IMG/VR virus record: IMGVR_UViG_3300023181_000023
Location: 1-35,482 of that record
Origin: a virus
Length of the DNA: 35,482 nt
Reading direction: 5' to 3' (one strand)
Position numbers and translations under genes: made by a program. Positions 15,416 through 23,912 of this stretch are shown piece after piece. A model generated the notes under the pieces. The model did no database searches and was not told the DNA's origin. It saw only the letters and a list, made by a program, of their open reading frames with translations. Every line of letters begins with the position of its first letter. Position 1 is the stretch's first letter.

Positions 15416-17364
15416 TGGCTATTGCAGGTTTTGAACGATCATTTGGTCAACAACGAACAAATGCCCCTGTAGCTAAAAAGGGTAACTTCTTAACGTCTCT
15501 TATTCCAACAGCCGGTGGTACTGCGGGTGCTCTCGGTGGTGCTGCTGCTGGGGCAGCTCTTGGTTCAGTCGTTCCAGTTGTTGGGACAGCTGTAGGTGGC
15601 CTTCTCGGTGCTTTACTCGGTGGGGCTGGTGGTTCAGCTATCGGTAAGGTTGGCGAGAACGTCGTTGAAGGTGAATCAGACCTTGGTAAGGGTGTCGCCG
15701 GTGAAGCGTTACTCGGCGGCCTCACTTCAACTCCACTTACAGCTGGTTTTAAGCTTGCAAAGGCGGGTGCTAAGGTCGCCACTGGTATCGGCAAGACATC
15801 TGCGAAGCAATTAACTCAAGAAGCGGGTCAACTCGCCATTCCTAAGCGTGCGAATACACTTCAAGCCTTAGCCGGGCAAGAAATAGCAGATACTGCTGCT
15901 GGAACTACTACGAGAGCTTCTGGTGGCCTAGCAAACACCTTGAGGGGTGCAGCTACTAATGCTGATACTAGAACAAGCGGGTTTGGTGTGGGTCAAAAAC
16001 TCAAGGGCAATACGATTACTCCTGAACGTTCTGCAGAGCTTTATGACTTTGCTCGTACAAATGGTATTAAACCTGGTACACCTATATCTCAAGCAAAATC
16101 TGCTCAAGACTTACTTAACAAGACAACTGCTGACCTTGATTCTACTCTTGAATCTATTAACCGTACTGTATCTAAAGATGAAATTAATGCTATCAACGCT
16201 GCAGCAGCTGCTAAAGTTGCCGAAGACGCTACGATTACTGGAACCACACGTACACTCGATAAACTTGCTGGTAAAGTTACAAACGCAAAAGACATTAAAG
16301 CTCTCGAAGCCATTCGCCGCGAGGCAGACAACATTGCTTTCAATCAGAATGGTGCTGGTAAGACTTCAGCAGCTGCTCAGGCGCGCTCTATCCGTGAATC
16401 AATTGACGATGCTATTACAGCTCTATCACCTGAATATAAAGCGACTAAGGGTGCATACGTAAATGCCAAAGATATCCTTGAATTATCCTCTAAGAACGCA
16501 AATAGCACTAAGGGCGGATTAAACATTCTTGGTAACAGTATCGGCTCACAAGTAATACCAGGGGGAATCTCTAAGGCAGCTAGTGCAATTGGCGGAGCTG
16601 GTAACACACTTGTATCTGCTGGAGCGAATACCACTGGTCAAGGTATATTCGGTGCAGCAACACGTGAAAGCCTCCTGGGTCAACGTCCTGGACTAACTGG
16701 TGATGTTCCTATTGATGAAACTTTAGTACAAGACCCTCTCGCCGCCGAACAGGTGCAACGGCCTTCTACACTCACAGGTGAAGCTATGAACAGTAATACA
16801 TTAACTCAGCCAGCTGCAAGTAATCCATTCGGAATTTCTCTTTCAGACGTAGCTGCTCAAATGACGAATGCTCTTAGCACAGGTGATACCAAGGGTTATG
16901 CAACACTTGCCGATTTGTACGATCGTATTAACGAATATGAATCTGCACAAAATACGGTTGCGAAACCTTTGAGCGCTGAAGCTTCAAAGACTGTCGCCAA
17001 TGCGACCAGTGGTCTCGAATCATTGAACGCGCTCGAGGGCATGATTAATCAAGGTGGTGTTCCAAAAGGAACTATTGTCCCTGGTCGTAGCCTTGTAGGT
17101 GGCCTTGGTGCTAACGTTCTCGGCACTTCAACATACGATACAACTGCTAGAAACATTCAAGATGTTATTACCCGTCTTCGTTCGGGTGCAGCCATCACAG
17201 ACCAAGAGGCAGCGTTCTACAATAGTCAACTTCCTCAGGCCTTCGATGACCCTGAAGCAATTGCGGCTAAGCTTGGTGTATTCCGTGACTTATTCAGCCG
17301 AGTAGCTAACCAAACAGGTTCAGCAGGAAGTGACCAACAAGCAGGGCTACTCAATTACCAATAA
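15415..17364 (+). CDS. Large ejection protein with glycine-zipper segment (649 aa)
   Basis: The start overlaps the previous stop and has AGGAGG upstream. Residues about 30-80 are Gly/Ala-rich with small-residue spacing (GALGGAAAGAALGSVVPVVG ... GGLLGALLGGAGG), a glycine-zipper membrane-inserting segment. The rest is mainly helical and Ala/Thr/Asn-rich. This is the kind of protein injected with the DNA by podoviruses to cross the envelope. No lysozyme domain is apparent in it. Confidence 0.68.
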   Translation: MAIAGFERSFGQQRTNAPVAKKGNFLTSLIPTAGGTAGALGGAAAGAALGSVVPVVGTAVGGLLGALLGGAGGSAIGKVGENVVEGESDLGKGVAGEALLGGLTSTPLTAGFKLAKAGAKVATGIGKTSAKQLTQEAGQLAIPKRANTLQALAGQEIADTAAGTTTRASGGLANTLRGAATNADTRTSGFGVGQKLKGNTITPERSAELYDFARTNGIKPGTPISQAKSAQDLLNKTTADLDSTLESINRTVSKDEINAINAAAAAKVAEDATITGTTRTLDKLAGKVTNAKDIKALEAIRREADNIAFNQNGAGKTSAAAQARSIRESIDDAITALSPEYKATKGAYVNAKDILELSSKNANSTKGGLNILGNSIGSQVIPGGISKAASAIGGAGNTLVSAGANTTGQGIFGAATRESLLGQRPGLTGDVPIDETLVQDPLAAEQVQRPSTLTGEAMNSNTLTQPAASNPFGISLSDVAAQMTNALSTGDTKGYATLADLYDRINEYESAQNTVAKPLSAEASKTVANATSGLESLNALEGMINQGGVPKGTIVPGRSLVGGLGANVLGTSTYDTTARNIQDVITRLRSGAAITDQEAAFYNSQLPQAFDDPEAIAAKLGVFRDLFSRVANQTGSAGSDQQAGLLNYQ

Positions 17365-17370
17365 CCCTAT

Positions 17371-17418
17371 TTAACAATCGTCTTTTGTCTGCTATTCTAT
17401 GAGTAGCACACGGACGGG
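17371..17418 (+). promoter_or_regulatory. Late-leader promoter 4
   Basis: TTAACA (17371-17376), a 16-bp spacer ending TGC, then TATTCT (17393-17398) form an extended -10 promoter. GGACGGG (17412-17418) follows, and the fibre gene starts at 17431. Confidence 0.65.
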
Positions 17419-17430
17419 AAAGAGAACTAA

Positions 17431-18300
17431 ATGACCTTAGTAACCGTCCCACAAGTAAATCCTAACGACGAAGTTACGGCTCTATCTGTTAATCAGGGGG
17501 CAAACGCAGTCGCCGCCGTGGTAAACGGTAATCTTGATGATTCGAACATCTCAACAGTGTCTGGTACTAAAATTACAGCAGGCTCTGCTCCTGCAACTAT
17601 CTTTAATGATTCAGCAAACGTAGAAAAGTTTCGTCAAGAAGCGGCTATTGCTTTTATTCAATCTGGTCTTATTTGGTCAGCTCTAACGGGTTTAAATGGT
17701 GCGATGACATCAGGTGTTATCTATTCAACAAATGGTACACGTATCTCTGTCGCTGCTATTGCAACTCGCGCTTTCACAGCCTCACGTGACACCTATGTGA
17801 GCGTTTCTCCTACGGGCGTCGTTGATGGATTCCAAGAAGTAACGAATAATGCTACTCCACCAACTCTTGCTGGTGGCTATCAGTTCTTATCAAAAGTAGT
17901 ATCGAGTGGTTCGGCTATTACAAGTGTTGTTGATCTGCGACAACTCGCCCCTCTTCCGTTTAATGTTTATCGTCAAGATGATGCAACCAATTTACTCCTT
18001 ACCGCTCCAAGTATCCAAGCTGGTGAAATGATTAAAGCATATGCCGCAGTAGGAACTATTACCGTCGCTATCACTTTCCCGAAACCTTTTACCAGAATCC
18101 CAATCGTCACTACTGGCTTCGCTGGTGACAATACAACTGCTACTGCCTATGGTACAGGTTCTATTAACGTTGCTAATGGTGTTGTGACTCGAGCGAATAC
18201 AATTACGACAACTGGGTTTACTCTTTCTATGACAAAGGCAGATGGTACTAACTTTGCAGGTTCTGGCTTCGGTTGGGTTACCTGGATTGCGGTAGCGTAA
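17431..18300 (+). CDS. Tail fibre with lectin-like C-terminal domain (289 aa)
   Basis: The N-terminus is Asn/Val/Ser-rich, the middle has a beta-structured fibre part, and the C-terminal 75 residues have the pattern ITFPKPFTRIPIVTTGFAGDN ... GFGWVTWIAVA, which is shared with the C-terminus of the protein at 21256. It resembles the H-type lectin and receptor-binding tip domains of phage fibres. It is likely to touch the host surface. The promoter upstream suggests separate expression from the ejection genes. Confidence 0.7.
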   Translation: MTLVTVPQVNPNDEVTALSVNQGANAVAAVVNGNLDDSNISTVSGTKITAGSAPATIFNDSANVEKFRQEAAIAFIQSGLIWSALTGLNGAMTSGVIYSTNGTRISVAAIATRAFTASRDTYVSVSPTGVVDGFQEVTNNATPPTLAGGYQFLSKVVSSGSAITSVVDLRQLAPLPFNVYRQDDATNLLLTAPSIQAGEMIKAYAAVGTITVAITFPKPFTRIPIVTTGFAGDNTTATAYGTGSINVANGVVTRANTITTTGFTLSMTKADGTNFAGSGFGWVTWIAVA

Positions 18301-18301
18301 T

Positions 18302-18664
18302 ATGAGCAGTTCTGCTGAGATCATACGAGGGGACGACCAAACAATCTCTATTCCCGTTTCGAGTCTATTTACGACTACTTTAGGTGGTTCAGCTGTACTT
18401 TACGTGGTACCTCTTACTTCAACCCCTCCGGATACGTTCACTGACTCAACTGCCCTTATAACAGCGACACTGAGTACTTTTTTAACAAACGTTACAAGCT
18501 TTGATTTTGTACTTACCTCCGCTTCAGGAGCAGCCTCTTCACTTATTCCCGTTGGTGAATATAACTGGTACGCTCGTTTCAAAGATGCAAGTAACAAAAT
18601 TACTAGTATTCAACTTAACCCTCGTACTGTGGAGGTAGTCCCGCCAAAAGGGGAGGACTGCTAA
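18302..18664 (+). CDS. Baseplate/fibre-associated beta-sandwich protein (120 aa)
   Basis: The protein begins IIRGDDQTISIPV and has a region LIPVGEYNWYARFKDASN (about 84-101), matching the small Ig-like domain found at the N-terminus of BppU-type baseplate and fibre proteins in phages of monoderm bacteria. It is directly followed by the collagen-containing fibre. The start is one base after the previous stop, without a strong ribosome site. Confidence 0.6.
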   Translation: MSSSAEIIRGDDQTISIPVSSLFTTTLGGSAVLYVVPLTSTPPDTFTDSTALITATLSTFLTNVTSFDFVLTSASGAASSLIPVGEYNWYARFKDASNKITSIQLNPRTVEVVPPKGEDC

Positions 18665-20236
18665 ATGCCAACTGCTGATTTAAATCGAAATCAAGTCATC
18701 GCTCAGGTAAAGACAACGACTCTTAAGGCGACTGTTAAAACGACACAGGTAACTGCCCGAGCCATGGCTCAAGGAGTTAAAGGTGCTGACGGAGCACCGG
18801 GAACTAACGGTACAAATGGCACGAATGGAGTTGGTGTACCTGCTGGGGGTACTGCAAACCAAGTCTTAGCGAAGATTGATGCAACTAACTACAATACCCA
18901 ATGGGTAAACCCTGCTGCAGGAAGCGGCACAGTAACGTCTGTGAATGGAACTGGTTCAAATGGTGTAACTGTTAGCGGTGGTCCAATTACTAACTCAGGA
19001 AGCCTTACAATCGGTCTGGGGGCTATTACTCCTACTTCTGTTGCTTCAGCAGGTTCAGTTACAGGTTCGAACCTGTCGGGAACCAATACGGGTGACCAAA
19101 CATCAGTTACAGGTAACGCCGGCACAGCTACTACTCTGCAAACAGGTCGGACGCTTGCTATTACGGGTGACTTAGCATACACAAGCCCGACATTTAACGG
19201 TTCAACAAACGTAACGGCCGCTGGAACACTAGCAACCGTTAACTCAAATGTGGGCACTTTTGGTTCAGCATCAAGTGTGTCTTCACAAACCGTAAATGCT
19301 AAGGGGCTGACAACAGCTGCCTCATCTATCCCTATTCAAATTGCAGAGTCTCAAGTTACCAACCTTGTTACTGATTTAGCAGCAAAACAGGGCTCTTTGA
19401 CACTCACGACTACGGGTACAAGTGGTGCAGCTACCCTGGTAGCAAACACCCTTAACATTCCACAGTATTCGGGAGGAGGCGGAGGAAGCGGTGATGTTGT
19501 AGGTCCATCGAGTGCCGTTAACAATAACATTGCTCTATATAACGGAACAACCGGTAAATTAATTAAAGCTTCATCCATTTCTATTAATGGAACTGGTGGT
19601 CAAAACATCGACGGTGTTGCTTCGATTAACTCCGTCAGTATGTCAGGTAGTTCTATTGTCGGGGTAAGCGATACGCAAACAATAACAAACAAAGATCTCA
19701 CGTCTGGTACTAATACATTCCCTACTTTTAACCAAAGTACTACTGGTTCAGCAGCAAGCTTGACGACACCTAGAACGATAGGAACTATAACTGGCGATGG
19801 TACCAGTGCAGGTAGCACCTTCAATGGTACAGCGAATAATACAAATGCCCTCACGCTCGCCACTGTGAATGCCAATGTTGGTTCATTTACTAATGCAAAC
19901 ATTACGGTAAACGCCAAAGGACTTATCACTGCTGCTTCTAACGGTGCAGGAGGCGGTGGCTCAGGTATCACTCGATCAATTACCGTTACCTCAGGAAACA
20001 TCACAGCTGGGGCTACTGCAGCAACTGACTATGTCTATATCATCTCAGCTGCTCACACGGTGACACTACCTACTGCTGTAGGAAATACCAACCTATATAC
20101 ATTGAAGAATCGACATACTGCTCCAGTTGCACTTGCCTTCACCTCAGGTCAAACAGCTGACGGCGGGGGAATTACACTTGCACCGAACGCTTCTGTCGAT
20201 TTAATTTCCGATAACACTAACTGGGTAATCACTTAG
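18665..20236 (+). CDS. Tail fibre with collagen-like repeats (523 aa)
   Basis: The N-terminal part carries a short collagen-like run (GVKGADGAPGTNGTNGTNG, about 36-54), then the phage-fibre segment GTANQVLAKIDATNYNTQW and a long Ser/Thr/Gly/Val-rich repeat region with two to three AxVNxNVGxF-type repeats (about 190-200 and 398-410). The C-terminal head is beta-rich, with AAHTVTLPTAVGNTNLYTLK. It forms a trimeric fibre. The ATG abuts the previous gene. Confidence 0.8.
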   Translation: MPTADLNRNQVIAQVKTTTLKATVKTTQVTARAMAQGVKGADGAPGTNGTNGTNGVGVPAGGTANQVLAKIDATNYNTQWVNPAAGSGTVTSVNGTGSNGVTVSGGPITNSGSLTIGLGAITPTSVASAGSVTGSNLSGTNTGDQTSVTGNAGTATTLQTGRTLAITGDLAYTSPTFNGSTNVTAAGTLATVNSNVGTFGSASSVSSQTVNAKGLTTAASSIPIQIAESQVTNLVTDLAAKQGSLTLTTTGTSGAATLVANTLNIPQYSGGGGGSGDVVGPSSAVNNNIALYNGTTGKLIKASSISINGTGGQNIDGVASINSVSMSGSSIVGVSDTQTITNKDLTSGTNTFPTFNQSTTGSAASLTTPRTIGTITGDGTSAGSTFNGTANNTNALTLATVNANVGSFTNANITVNAKGLITAASNGAGGGGSGITRSITVTSGNITAGATAATDYVYIISAAHTVTLPTAVGNTNLYTLKNRHTAPVALAFTSGQTADGGGITLAPNASVDLISDNTNWVIT

Positions 20237-20247
20237 AAAGGATAACC

Positions 20248-21246
20248 ATGGCGTATAATCAAAATAATCCAAATGGAAGTACAACAATGGCTAACAGTAG
20301 CCCAGTTGTTATCGCTTCTGACCAAACACAAATACCGGTCCAATTAAACGCAATTCAAACGACGACGACGGGTACGCTCACGACTGCTACTTCAACAGTC
20401 GTTGCTACTGACCTCATGGGCGTAGGAGCAGTTACAGTATCAATGTACGGTACGTATGCAGGTATTACTATTAACCCAGAAGTATACGATGGTGTTAACT
20501 GGATTCCTATCGTAGCTACCCAATTAAACGTTGCAAACCCAACACCTTCTACGTCGATTGCTCCAGGAAGTAACGCTACGAATGCATGGAATGTAAGCCC
20601 TTTACTTGGTGTGTCTCAATTCCGTATACGAGCTTCAACGTACACTTCAGGTACGGCAAATATACGTATTGAACCTTCTGCTCAGTTTACTCAACCGAAT
20701 GTAGTTGTCTCAAACCCAACTGCAGGTAATCTTCTTGCGACTGTATCGGGTACGGTTACCGTGGCTTCAACGACTATCACCTCAGAAGTACCAGGGGTAG
20801 GTGCAACAAACTTAGGTAAGGCAGAAGATGCAGCACACGCCTCAGGCGACACAGGAGTCCTCTCACTTGCTATTCGTAATGATAATGCAGCAACGGCTCT
20901 TACAAGTGCGAACGGAGACTATAGTGGTATTGCAGTGGATGCAGCGGGTGTAATTCTTACAAGAGAAGCTCCCGCTAATACGGCCAATAAGACTAACGTT
21001 ACTGCTGCTACGGCGTCTACTACCGTGCTTGCGGCTAACGCGGCTCGAAAGAGTGCTTTGCTTGTTAACGAATCAACTTCAGATTGTTATGTGAGCTACG
21101 GTGGTACCGCATCTGTAACGTCATATTCATTTATGCTTGCAGCAGGTAACCAAGCAACAGTATCAGGCTCAGAATTTGCCGGTGCACTGGTAGCTATTTG
21201 GAATACAGCTACTGGAACAATGCGTATAACAGAAACATTAGTTTAG
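20248..21246 (+). CDS. Fibre/receptor-region protein (332 aa)
   Basis: The start follows AAAGGATAACC. The segment SSPVVIASDQTQIPVQL (about 18-34) is widespread in environmental phage structural proteins. Beta-rich sequence follows, with a middle portion carrying GVGAVTVSMYGTYAG and a C-terminal domain of about 100 residues (NVTAATASTTVL, LVNESTSDCYVSYGG) that looks like a capsid-decoration or surface-binding beta domain. It is probably an accessory fibre or virion surface protein. Confidence 0.6.
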   Translation: MAYNQNNPNGSTTMANSSPVVIASDQTQIPVQLNAIQTTTTGTLTTATSTVVATDLMGVGAVTVSMYGTYAGITINPEVYDGVNWIPIVATQLNVANPTPSTSIAPGSNATNAWNVSPLLGVSQFRIRASTYTSGTANIRIEPSAQFTQPNVVVSNPTAGNLLATVSGTVTVASTTITSEVPGVGATNLGKAEDAAHASGDTGVLSLAIRNDNAATALTSANGDYSGIAVDAAGVILTREAPANTANKTNVTAATASTTVLAANAARKSALLVNESTSDCYVSYGGTASVTSYSFMLAAGNQATVSGSEFAGALVAIWNTATGTMRITETLV

Positions 21247-21255
21247 GAGTAAATT

Positions 21256-21975
21256 ATGGTAAATATTGCAGGAAACACCCCAGATTCAACGACGACGACA
21301 AAAGGAAAGCTTCAGCTTGCTGGTGATTTAGCCGGTACAGCTGCTTCTCCTAATGTTCGTCGTATGACTGATGCAAATGGTAATGAGTTACTACTCACTG
21401 CTACTGCTGCTTCAGCAGTGAATGAAGTGACAATCGGCAACGCAATCACCCTTTCATCACCTACAATTGCGGCTACTGGTGGAGATACAAATATTAGTCT
21501 TAACCTTGTTTCAAAGGGAGCAGGCTCAATCTTAGCGAATAATACGTTGATTGCAACTGCGAACAACTCTTTGACGTTAAGTAATAAGTCTATTGATGCA
21601 ACGACAAATACAGTAACAAATGTTTCGAACTTAAGTGTTAAACGGCAAAATGACACGACAAATACGACTGTAACCGGTGCAAAGATGGAGACTGGTTGGG
21701 GTGTGGTTACAAACAATACAGCCTCTAACAGTATTAGCGAAGCTATTACGTTTTCGGCTGCTTTTAGTACTATTCCAATCGTCACGGTAACATGTGGTGG
21801 TGACAATGCATCAAGTACAACCTATGGTTCTGGTGGAGTTAACTTAGCAGCAGGTATTGTTTCACAAGCTGTAGGTCCTTCGACGACAGGTTTCACTGTC
21901 TTGCTTGCCAAACGTGACTCGACCAACTTTGCTACAGGTTTCACTTTCTATCAATGGATAGCGATAGGAGCTTAA
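21256..21975 (+). CDS. Second lectin-tip fibre protein (239 aa)
   Basis: GGAG lies ahead of the ATG. The N-terminal 40 residues have a GKLQLAGDLAGTAASPNV pattern common in fibre modules. The C-terminal 75 residues (ITFSAAFSTIPIVTVTCGGDN ... FTFYQWIAIGA) align by eye with those of the protein at 17431, so the two share a tip domain. The middle has Asn/Thr-rich beta strands. It is likely a receptor-recognition fibre or a tip subunit. Confidence 0.68.
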   Translation: MVNIAGNTPDSTTTTKGKLQLAGDLAGTAASPNVRRMTDANGNELLLTATAASAVNEVTIGNAITLSSPTIAATGGDTNISLNLVSKGAGSILANNTLIATANNSLTLSNKSIDATTNTVTNVSNLSVKRQNDTTNTTVTGAKMETGWGVVTNNTASNSISEAITFSAAFSTIPIVTVTCGGDNASSTTYGSGGVNLAAGIVSQAVGPSTTGFTVLLAKRDSTNFATGFTFYQWIAIGA

Positions 21976-21976
21976 T

Positions 21977-22522
21977 ATGCCTGATATATCACCCACAAAT
22001 CAACCAAGTAATGCAGTAACTTTTGATAACGTTACCAATATAATGCCGATGACAAACAGCCCAAACCAAGTGCCTTCGGAAGCGCAAGTATACTTAGGAG
22101 ACCAAGCAGTGCTTGCCGTAGCAAATAGCAAAACAGCGAATCGAACATATGTTAACGGCATTGCTCAAAATGGTACTGCTCAAACTGGCGACCTTGTTGA
22201 GTGGATTGAAACATGTACAACAGCAGCGGGTTCAATCACATCGTATGTTACAACCCAAGGAGCTACCCGTACCTCAGGTGGCACAGCACTGCTCAGCAGT
22301 TTACTGCCAGATTCAATTCAGACTAACTTCATTGACAGCTCAGGAGTGTATGCTCAAGGCCTGCCAGTAGTAACAAGTAACAAAACTGTTTCTATTCCTT
22401 TCACAAAGCAAAGCTTTGCAGGAGTAACGGTCTTAAGTATTAACGTGCTTGGTTCCGCAGCAATGGCAGCAATACCCGATGGAGTAGTAGTGAAGTTGCG
22501 TCTAGTAGGAATTGCGGCCTAA
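21977..22522 (+). CDS. Hypothetical fibre-region protein (181 aa)
   Basis: The protein is Ser/Thr/Asn-rich with predicted beta structure and no membrane segment. It follows the fibre gene with a one-base gap and overlaps the next start (TAATG). No family is recognised. Its place suggests a tail fibre subunit or fibre chaperone. Confidence 0.55.
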   Translation: MPDISPTNQPSNAVTFDNVTNIMPMTNSPNQVPSEAQVYLGDQAVLAVANSKTANRTYVNGIAQNGTAQTGDLVEWIETCTTAAGSITSYVTTQGATRTSGGTALLSSLLPDSIQTNFIDSSGVYAQGLPVVTSNKTVSIPFTKQSFAGVTVLSINVLGSAAMAAIPDGVVVKLRLVGIAA

Positions 22523-22716
22523 TGGCAACCCAAAGCGAGTTTATCGTGAATAAGAAGTTCTTGCTTGTATTTGTTGCTTTACAGTTTATCATTGCTGGTA
22601 TTATTCTTTATGCACTAATCAGCCCGAAGACAGTAACAGTGCAAGTAGAGAAGCTTGAAAATAGTTTTTCAATTGAAAGACCTCTACTAAATAGCCCGCC
22701 TCGTCCTTCTGTCTAG
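22522..22716 (+). CDS. Single-pass membrane protein (64 aa)
   Basis: Residues 14-34 form one membrane span (LLVFVALQFIIAGIILYALI) followed by a 30-residue outer tail rich in Pro. A lysis or envelope role is likely. It is the first of four membrane-anchored proteins encoded ahead of the endolysin. The start overlaps the previous stop. Confidence 0.65.
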   Translation: MATQSEFIVNKKFLLVFVALQFIIAGIILYALISPKTVTVQVEKLENSFSIERPLLNSPPRPSV

Positions 22717-22736
22717 TATTCACAAACAGCTTACGT

Positions 22737-22759
22737 TATAATCACAATATAGGGACGGG
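22737..22759 (+). promoter_or_regulatory. Late-leader promoter 5
   Basis: TATAAT (22737-22742) is followed ten bases later by GGACGGG (22753-22759) and the start at 22774. No good -35 is present 16-18 bp upstream, so an activator may be needed. Confidence 0.6.
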
Positions 22760-22773
22760 CTAAGGGGAAATTC

Positions 22774-23094
22774 ATGGCATCAAATTGTGGTCCAATAACA
22801 TTTTTATCATCTACCGGAACACAGTCATTTGGTATAGGTATGATACCTACATGGTTTACAATTAAATTTAAAGGCCCAACAATAAAACCGTCAGAGGGTT
22901 ATTACTACGGTTCTAATCAATACTGTTATGCCGATGATACTGTGATACCAGTTGCCAAACTTGTCCGGGTAAAAGATACTTCAGGCACAATAGTTCTTGA
23001 GGCAACCATCACTTTCTCTTCAAATAATGCTGTCTTTAACGTCACAACTAACACATTAGGAACGCCTTCAGCGTTGATTGCTTTCGGCAATTAA
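22774..23094 (+). CDS. Beta-rich hypothetical protein (106 aa)
   Basis: The ATG is preceded by AAGGGGAAA. The 106-residue protein is beta-rich with two Cys (CGP at the N-terminus and QYCYADD in the middle) and no signal peptide. It is separated from the fibre genes by its own promoter. It may be a surface-binding or virion-tip protein; no family is recognised. Confidence 0.6.
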   Translation: MASNCGPITFLSSTGTQSFGIGMIPTWFTIKFKGPTIKPSEGYYYGSNQYCYADDTVIPVAKLVRVKDTSGTIVLEATITFSSNNAVFNVTTNTLGTPSALIAFGN

Positions 23095-23529
23095 ATGAAC
23101 AGTAAGTACATAACACTAGCTATCATATTACTAGCATTTATGAATGTGCTTACTCTTGCTTACGTTATCCAAGTAGTGAACAACACAAATTCAATATCGA
23201 ATAAACTAACAAATAACCCGCCAAAAATTGTTTATGTTCAAGCAAAAGATGGATATACACCAGTCAAGGGTGTTGATTACTTCGATGGGGCTAAAGGTAT
23301 CAATGCAATGAGTTTTAATGTCACAAATACAGTTGTTAAAGAGGTGCCTCTTATTGGTGAAAAAGGTAAAGATGGAATTGACGGTAAGGACGGCATTGAT
23401 GGGTCAAACGCTCCTTATCAGGAAATTAGAGTGAATGAGCAAAATCAAAACATTGAGAGCAAATTAAGTTCTGATGTTTTTTGGGTTACGTTAGTTACGT
23501 GCTCTGATTACAGATTGGAGTGCCCGTGA
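23095..23529 (+). CDS. Membrane-anchored protein with collagen-like run (144 aa)
   Basis: An N-terminal span (residues 6-26, ITLAIILLAFMNVLTLAYVI) is followed by a long outer part that has a short Gly-x-y run (GEKGKDGIDGKDGIDG, about 88-103), and by a Cys-containing end. A collagen-like rod tethered to a membrane is unusual for a phage lysis region. It may be a membrane-anchored trimer or an envelope modifier. The next gene's ATG overlaps its TGA. Confidence 0.65.
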   Translation: MNSKYITLAIILLAFMNVLTLAYVIQVVNNTNSISNKLTNNPPKIVYVQAKDGYTPVKGVDYFDGAKGINAMSFNVTNTVVKEVPLIGEKGKDGIDGKDGIDGSNAPYQEIRVNEQNQNIESKLSSDVFWVTLVTCSDYRLECP

Positions 23530-23912
23530 TGGCTACTCAACAAGGCGATGACATCCAAGAACTTAAGCTCGATGTAGGGCTAATTAAAGGTGATATTCGC
23601 CGTATCTATAAGGATATGTCCAGCAACCAGAAGGTTATTATTGACCGGATGGATAATTTCGCCTTTGTATCGCAAAAAGATTATGATACTGATATGACCG
23701 CCTTAAACGCAAAAATAGCATCATTGGTCACTGAGAATCAACGCCTCGCTCTTTTAGTCGATGCGGGTGGGGTAAAATCAATTAACTTTATATTTGGAAA
23801 CGTCACAAAAACAATCTTAACGGTCCTGTCGATTATTGTGGTTGGGGTGATTGCCTATGGCTTGTTTAGTACGGTTCCAGCTGTTCAATCAGCGTTAGGC
23901 AATGTCAAATGA
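23529..23912 (+). CDS. Coiled-coil protein with C-terminal membrane anchor (127 aa)
   Basis: I start at ATG 23529 (GTGATG overlap) rather than at the upstream GTG. Residues 8-75 are a charged helix with heptad-like spacing. Residues about 91-116 are one membrane span (TILTVLSIIVVGVIAYGLF). The layout is that of XhlA-like or hemolysin-XhlA-type lysis helper proteins, but the match is only in architecture. It is coupled to the next gene (ATGA). Confidence 0.6.
   Translation: MATQQGDDIQELKLDVGLIKGDIRRIYKDMSSNQKVIIDRMDNFAFVSQKDYDTDMTALNAKIASLVTENQRLALLVDAGGVKSINFIFGNVTKTILTVLSIIVVGVIAYGLFSTVPAVQSALGNVK

Noticed and set aside
15447-15794. Long minus-strand ORFs opposite the ejection and fibre genes (for example 15447-15794, 18889-19257, 19600-20004, 21312-21806)
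   Set aside because: They lie antisense to well-supported structural genes, have low-complexity composition mirroring Gly/Ala/Thr-rich proteins, and lack ribosome sites.
18770-18830. Short repeats in the collagen-like fibre as a CRISPR or tandem repeat array
   Set aside because: They are codon-level repeats of Gly-x-y and are in frame with the fibre gene. No regular spaced palindromic repeats were seen anywhere.
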